From NCBI GenBank assembly GCA_024278975.1, contig JAJRSD010000024.1, positions 1 through 64,000 of the forward strand: a stretch of DNA of 64,000 bases, written 5' to 3'. Both the position numbers and the translations under genes were made by a program. The notes beneath the pieces were generated by a model, which was not told the origin of the DNA, ran no database searches, and saw only the letters and a list, made by a program, of their open reading frames with translations. Each line of letters starts with the position of its first letter. The first letter of the stretch is position 1. This document shows, piece by piece, positions 61,359 to 64,000 of this stretch. This DNA is from Bacteroidota bacterium (GTDB lineage Bacteria > Bacteroidota > Bacteroidia > Bacteroidales > Prolixibacteraceae).

Positions 61359-62423
61359 ATGAGAGATACCAAAACAACAAATTTACTTTTACTGATAATT
61401 GTAATCCCGCTTGTTTTCTATTTACTAAAAACATTATCATTTATTTTTATCCCACTGGTTTTATCAATGTTTATTGCATTATTGTTTTTACCGTTAATGC
61501 GCTGGTTAAAAAAGAGAAGTGTGCCCAAACCTCTCAGTATTCTAATAGTAATTATTATAATTACCGGAGTTTTAAAACTTGGTGGCGAATTAATTCAACT
61601 TACCAGTAACGAGATTATTGCAACAAAAGATCAGTTTTTAGGAAATGCCGAGACAAAAATTGTAAACCTTATTATTTATGTTGAAGATTTTTTTGGTGTT
61701 GAACGATTAGAAGGTGAAACTATTTTTAAGCGATATTCTCAAGAACAAAATATCCTTGCCAGATTTGGTAGTACCCTAGATTTTATAACTAACACGATTT
61801 CGATGACACTGATGACTGCATTTTTTGTAATTCTCTTACTTTCAGAATCAATTAACTTTCAAAACATATTAAACAATACTATTTTCAAGCAAAAGTACTC
61901 TTCTGTAAAAACATTTATGACCATCGAAAAAGACATAATAAGATTTGTTAAAGTAAAGTTTGTAATTAGCCTTTTAACCGGAATTGGCTTTAGTATTGCA
62001 TGTCTGATTTTTGGTGTCAGCTTTCCAATTTTCTGGGGATTACTTGCCTTTACACTCAATTTTATACAAATGATAGGATCGGTTGTTTCGGTTTTACTTT
62101 TAGCACTTTTTGCTTTTGTTGAACTTGACCCAACCGGAACTCTTCTGTTTTTTATTATTGTAATAACAGGAGTTCAGGTTTTATTTGGGGGGATTTTAGA
62201 ACCATTATTAATGGGAAAAACATTTTCGTTAAATGTTATAACTATTCTTATAATGTTAATGTTTTGGGGATTTATCTGGGGCATTCCCGGGCTAATTATG
62301 TCGATACCAATTACAGTATTTATAAAAATTGTTTTAGAGCAATTTCCAAAAACAAAAGTAATTGCCGATTTAATGTCGGCTCCAGAATCGATGTGGAAAG
62401 TCAGGCAAAAAATTATAAACTAG
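61359..62423 (+). CDS. AI-2E family transporter (PerM-like)
   Basis: A 354-residue membrane protein with about seven or eight helices. The motif FGVSFPIFWGLLAFTLNFIQMIGS near the middle and PLLMGKTFSLNVITILIMLMFWGFIWGIPGLIMSIPI near the end are typical of the AI-2E/PerM family, often involved in export. Its substrate here is unknown. It begins 72 bases after rplS, past the terminator. Confidence 0.88.
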   Translation: MRDTKTTNLLLLIIVIPLVFYLLKTLSFIFIPLVLSMFIALLFLPLMRWLKKRSVPKPLSILIVIIIITGVLKLGGELIQLTSNEIIATKDQFLGNAETKIVNLIIYVEDFFGVERLEGETIFKRYSQEQNILARFGSTLDFITNTISMTLMTAFFVILLLSESINFQNILNNTIFKQKYSSVKTFMTIEKDIIRFVKVKFVISLLTGIGFSIACLIFGVSFPIFWGLLAFTLNFIQMIGSVVSVLLLALFAFVELDPTGTLLFFIIVITGVQVLFGGILEPLLMGKTFSLNVITILIMLMFWGFIWGIPGLIMSIPITVFIKIVLEQFPKTKVIADLMSAPESMWKVRQKIIN

Positions 62424-62445
62424 TATCAACAATATTTAAAAACTC

Positions 62446-63798
62446 CTATAACTTTTCCCCTGTCCACCTGTCAAATTTATCAGGAGTTGGAGGCGCGGAA
62501 ATAGTATCACCAGATTCAATTACCCACTTATCCATAATTGCACGCATTTCGTTTAAATCGTTTTTATAATCCTTATTTTCAACCAAATTACGAAACTGAA
62601 GCGGATCGTTAACAACATCGTATAACTCTTCCGCAACACGTGGCTCAACAAAACAATCTAACTGATTTTCGTTTAATTCTCCCGCCTTGTACATTTTAAT
62701 CATTTCCTGATATGTTAAACTTCTAACAGCATCGGCAGGTGGAGAAGCATTAAACTCGGGGAAAGCATTTCTGATATATAGAAATTTATGATTTCGAACG
62801 GCGCGCTCGTGCGACTGGTAATCGTGCCAGTTGTGTTCTCCAACAATATAATCGCGGGTTTTAGCTGAATAATCTTTAAGAACCGGAACAAATGAAACAC
62901 CTTGAAAGGTTTTTGGAATATCAGCTTCTGCAAGTTCACAAAAAGTTGGTGCAATATCAATCGAACTAACCAAAGCGTCAGTTCTTCCTTTTTTAATTTT
63001 ATCTGGCCAGCGAACTATAAATGGAGTTTTTATTCCACTGTCGTACATTCTCGTTTTGCACCGTGGAAAAGGTCTTCCATTATCGGTCATGTAAATTACA
63101 AGTGTATTTTCATCAACACCCTGCTTTTTTAGTTCGGTCATTATTTCTCCCAAATAACTATCTAAACGCGAAATTTCATCGTAGTACAGTGCCAGATCTT
63201 TTCGCGTAGAATCTGCGTCGGGCAAAAAAGGTGGTACAATAACATTTGCAGGAATATGAGGAACAGGTATCGTGTTTGGCTGATAATTGCGATGCGGATC
63301 TCTTGCTGCCAACCAAAGAAAAAATGGTTTCTCTTTGGGGCGATTTTGCAAAGCACGCATCCAGTTTTCGCATCCGCTAGGTGCTCCGCCATAAATGCTA
63401 TCGAACTCGGAGCGGGGTGCACCAATATGGTATTTCCCAGCCAATGCCGTGTAATAGCCTGCCTTTTGTAATTCGCCTGCAAACAATGTCTGCTCGGCCG
63501 GAAGTGGCATATGCAATTCCGGTGCTCCGGTACTATGCGGATATCGCCCTGTTAAAATACTACAACGACTCGGACTACACGAACTTGTTGTTAAAAATGC
63601 ATTATCGAAAACAACACCTTCGGCAGCCAGCTTATTAATATTTGGAGTTTTTATTACTTTATTTCCATACGGGCCACAATCGTTCCATGCAGCATCGTCG
63701 GCTATAAAAACTATAAAATTGGGTTGTGCACTCTCTTTTTTCGAAACACAGGAAAAAAATAACAGACTCAGAAACAGGTAAAATAAAATTGTTCTCAT
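62446..63798 (-). CDS. Sulfatase (arylsulfatase family), probable lipoprotein
   Basis: About 450 residues from the ATG at 63798; a longer ORF to 63891 would add 31 residues before a signal-like start. MRTILFYLFLSLLFFSC is a type II signal, with Cys as a likely lipid site. The formylglycine motif is CSPSR in TTSSCSPSRCSIL, and the metal ligands lie in FIADDAAWND and YMTDNG. It removes sulfate esters, and probably acts on sulfated glycans, at the outer membrane or periplasm. Cys is modified to formylglycine by a maturase not present here. It faces the AI-2E gene convergently. Confidence 0.9.
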   Translation of the reverse strand: MRTILFYLFLSLLFFSCVSKKESAQPNFIVFIADDAAWNDCGPYGNKVIKTPNINKLAAEGVVFDNAFLTTSSCSPSRCSILTGRYPHSTGAPELHMPLPAEQTLFAGELQKAGYYTALAGKYHIGAPRSEFDSIYGGAPSGCENWMRALQNRPKEKPFFLWLAARDPHRNYQPNTIPVPHIPANVIVPPFLPDADSTRKDLALYYDEISRLDSYLGEIMTELKKQGVDENTLVIYMTDNGRPFPRCKTRMYDSGIKTPFIVRWPDKIKKGRTDALVSSIDIAPTFCELAEADIPKTFQGVSFVPVLKDYSAKTRDYIVGEHNWHDYQSHERAVRNHKFLYIRNAFPEFNASPPADAVRSLTYQEMIKMYKAGELNENQLDCFVEPRVAEELYDVVNDPLQFRNLVENKDYKNDLNEMRAIMDKWVIESGDTISAPPTPDKFDRWTGEKL

Positions 63799-63953
63799 CA
63801 AATTTGTTTTTTCAAAAGTAGGATTTTGAATTCGTAAGAACAAACAAAAAAACGTCAAAAAAATATATCTCTGTTTATCAACTTCATTCAAATTATTATA
63901 TTTTTACAGAAATAGTTTAAACTTAAACTACACTCAATTTTAAAATTATTAGC

Positions 63954-64000
63954 ATGATTCAAGTTTTAAATAAACTAGTAGCTACAATATTTCTCATTAC
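63954..64000 (+). CDS. Start of an unidentified gene, cut by the window edge
   Basis: An ATG at 63954 opens 15 codons (MIQVLNKLVATIFLI) before the window ends. The peptide could be a signal peptide or the start of a regulator. Too little is seen to name it. Confidence 0.25.
   Translation, partial: MIQVLNKLVATIFLI

Overview
The window is chromosomal DNA of a low-GC Bacteroidota, most like the Bacteroidales/Marinilabiliales group. The evidence is: promoters of the TTTG-N19-TAnnTTTG type (perfect before rpsF); almost no Shine-Dalgarno sequences; a patatin-Omp85 fusion; a PD40-OmpA protein; an rny-zapA-coiled-coil gene group; a divergent tsaD/tamB pair; and a formylglycine sulfatase. No rRNA, tRNA or CRISPR array was seen.

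Layout. 1-81: edge of an IS66-type element. 268-5132: OmpA/PD40 protein, thioesterase, SPFH protein and a class I amidotransferase. 5141-13619: a nine-gene minus-strand operon with a TetR regulator, cupin, RND/MMPL exporter, LolA-like protein, CmoA-like enzyme, membrane methyltransferase, outer-membrane phospholipase A, DUF1302 barrel (frameshifted) and DUF2147. It looks like an envelope lipid transport or remodelling system. 13815-20893: housekeeping genes truC, msrB, tsaD and tamB. 20930-35593: sugar-acid catabolic region with a URO-D-like protein, hexuronate-type MFS transporter, GntR and LacI regulators, SDR mannonate oxidoreductase, PfkB kinase, LarA-family nickel epimerase, Gfo/Idh/MocA oxidoreductase, PdxB, 6-phosphogluconate dehydrogenase and a Zn-dependent polyol dehydrogenase. 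36017-41212: MATE pump and a three-gene biotin-dependent acyl-CoA carboxylase. 41213-42131: a gene-free stretch packed with repeats. 42132-43886: rpsF-rpsR-rplI and ribH. 43901-50058: an unusual solute-binding/AlbA_2 receptor, a cold-shock protein, the patatin-Omp85 protein and a helical-repeat protein with a GH16-like end. 50276-63798: nucleoside phosphorylase, SirB1-like, rny, zapA, M23 peptidase (in-frame stop), anmK, a PLP enzyme, C69 dipeptidase, rplS, an AI-2E family permease and a sulfatase.

Three things stand out. First, the catabolic genes suggest a shortcut in which mannonate is epimerised at C2 to gluconate by the LarA-family enzyme, then phosphorylated and passed to 6-phosphogluconate dehydrogenase; this is inference. 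Second, the intergenic DNA holds several repeat families: 7-bp and 10-bp period arrays, a 34-bp tandem repeat, clover-leaf-like elements with terminal inverted repeats, and a GIY-YIG ORF bounded by inverted repeats that reads in frame into gnd. Third, four genes are broken by one base each (three frameshifts, two of them in A runs, and one TAG), which may be either real decay or sequence error.
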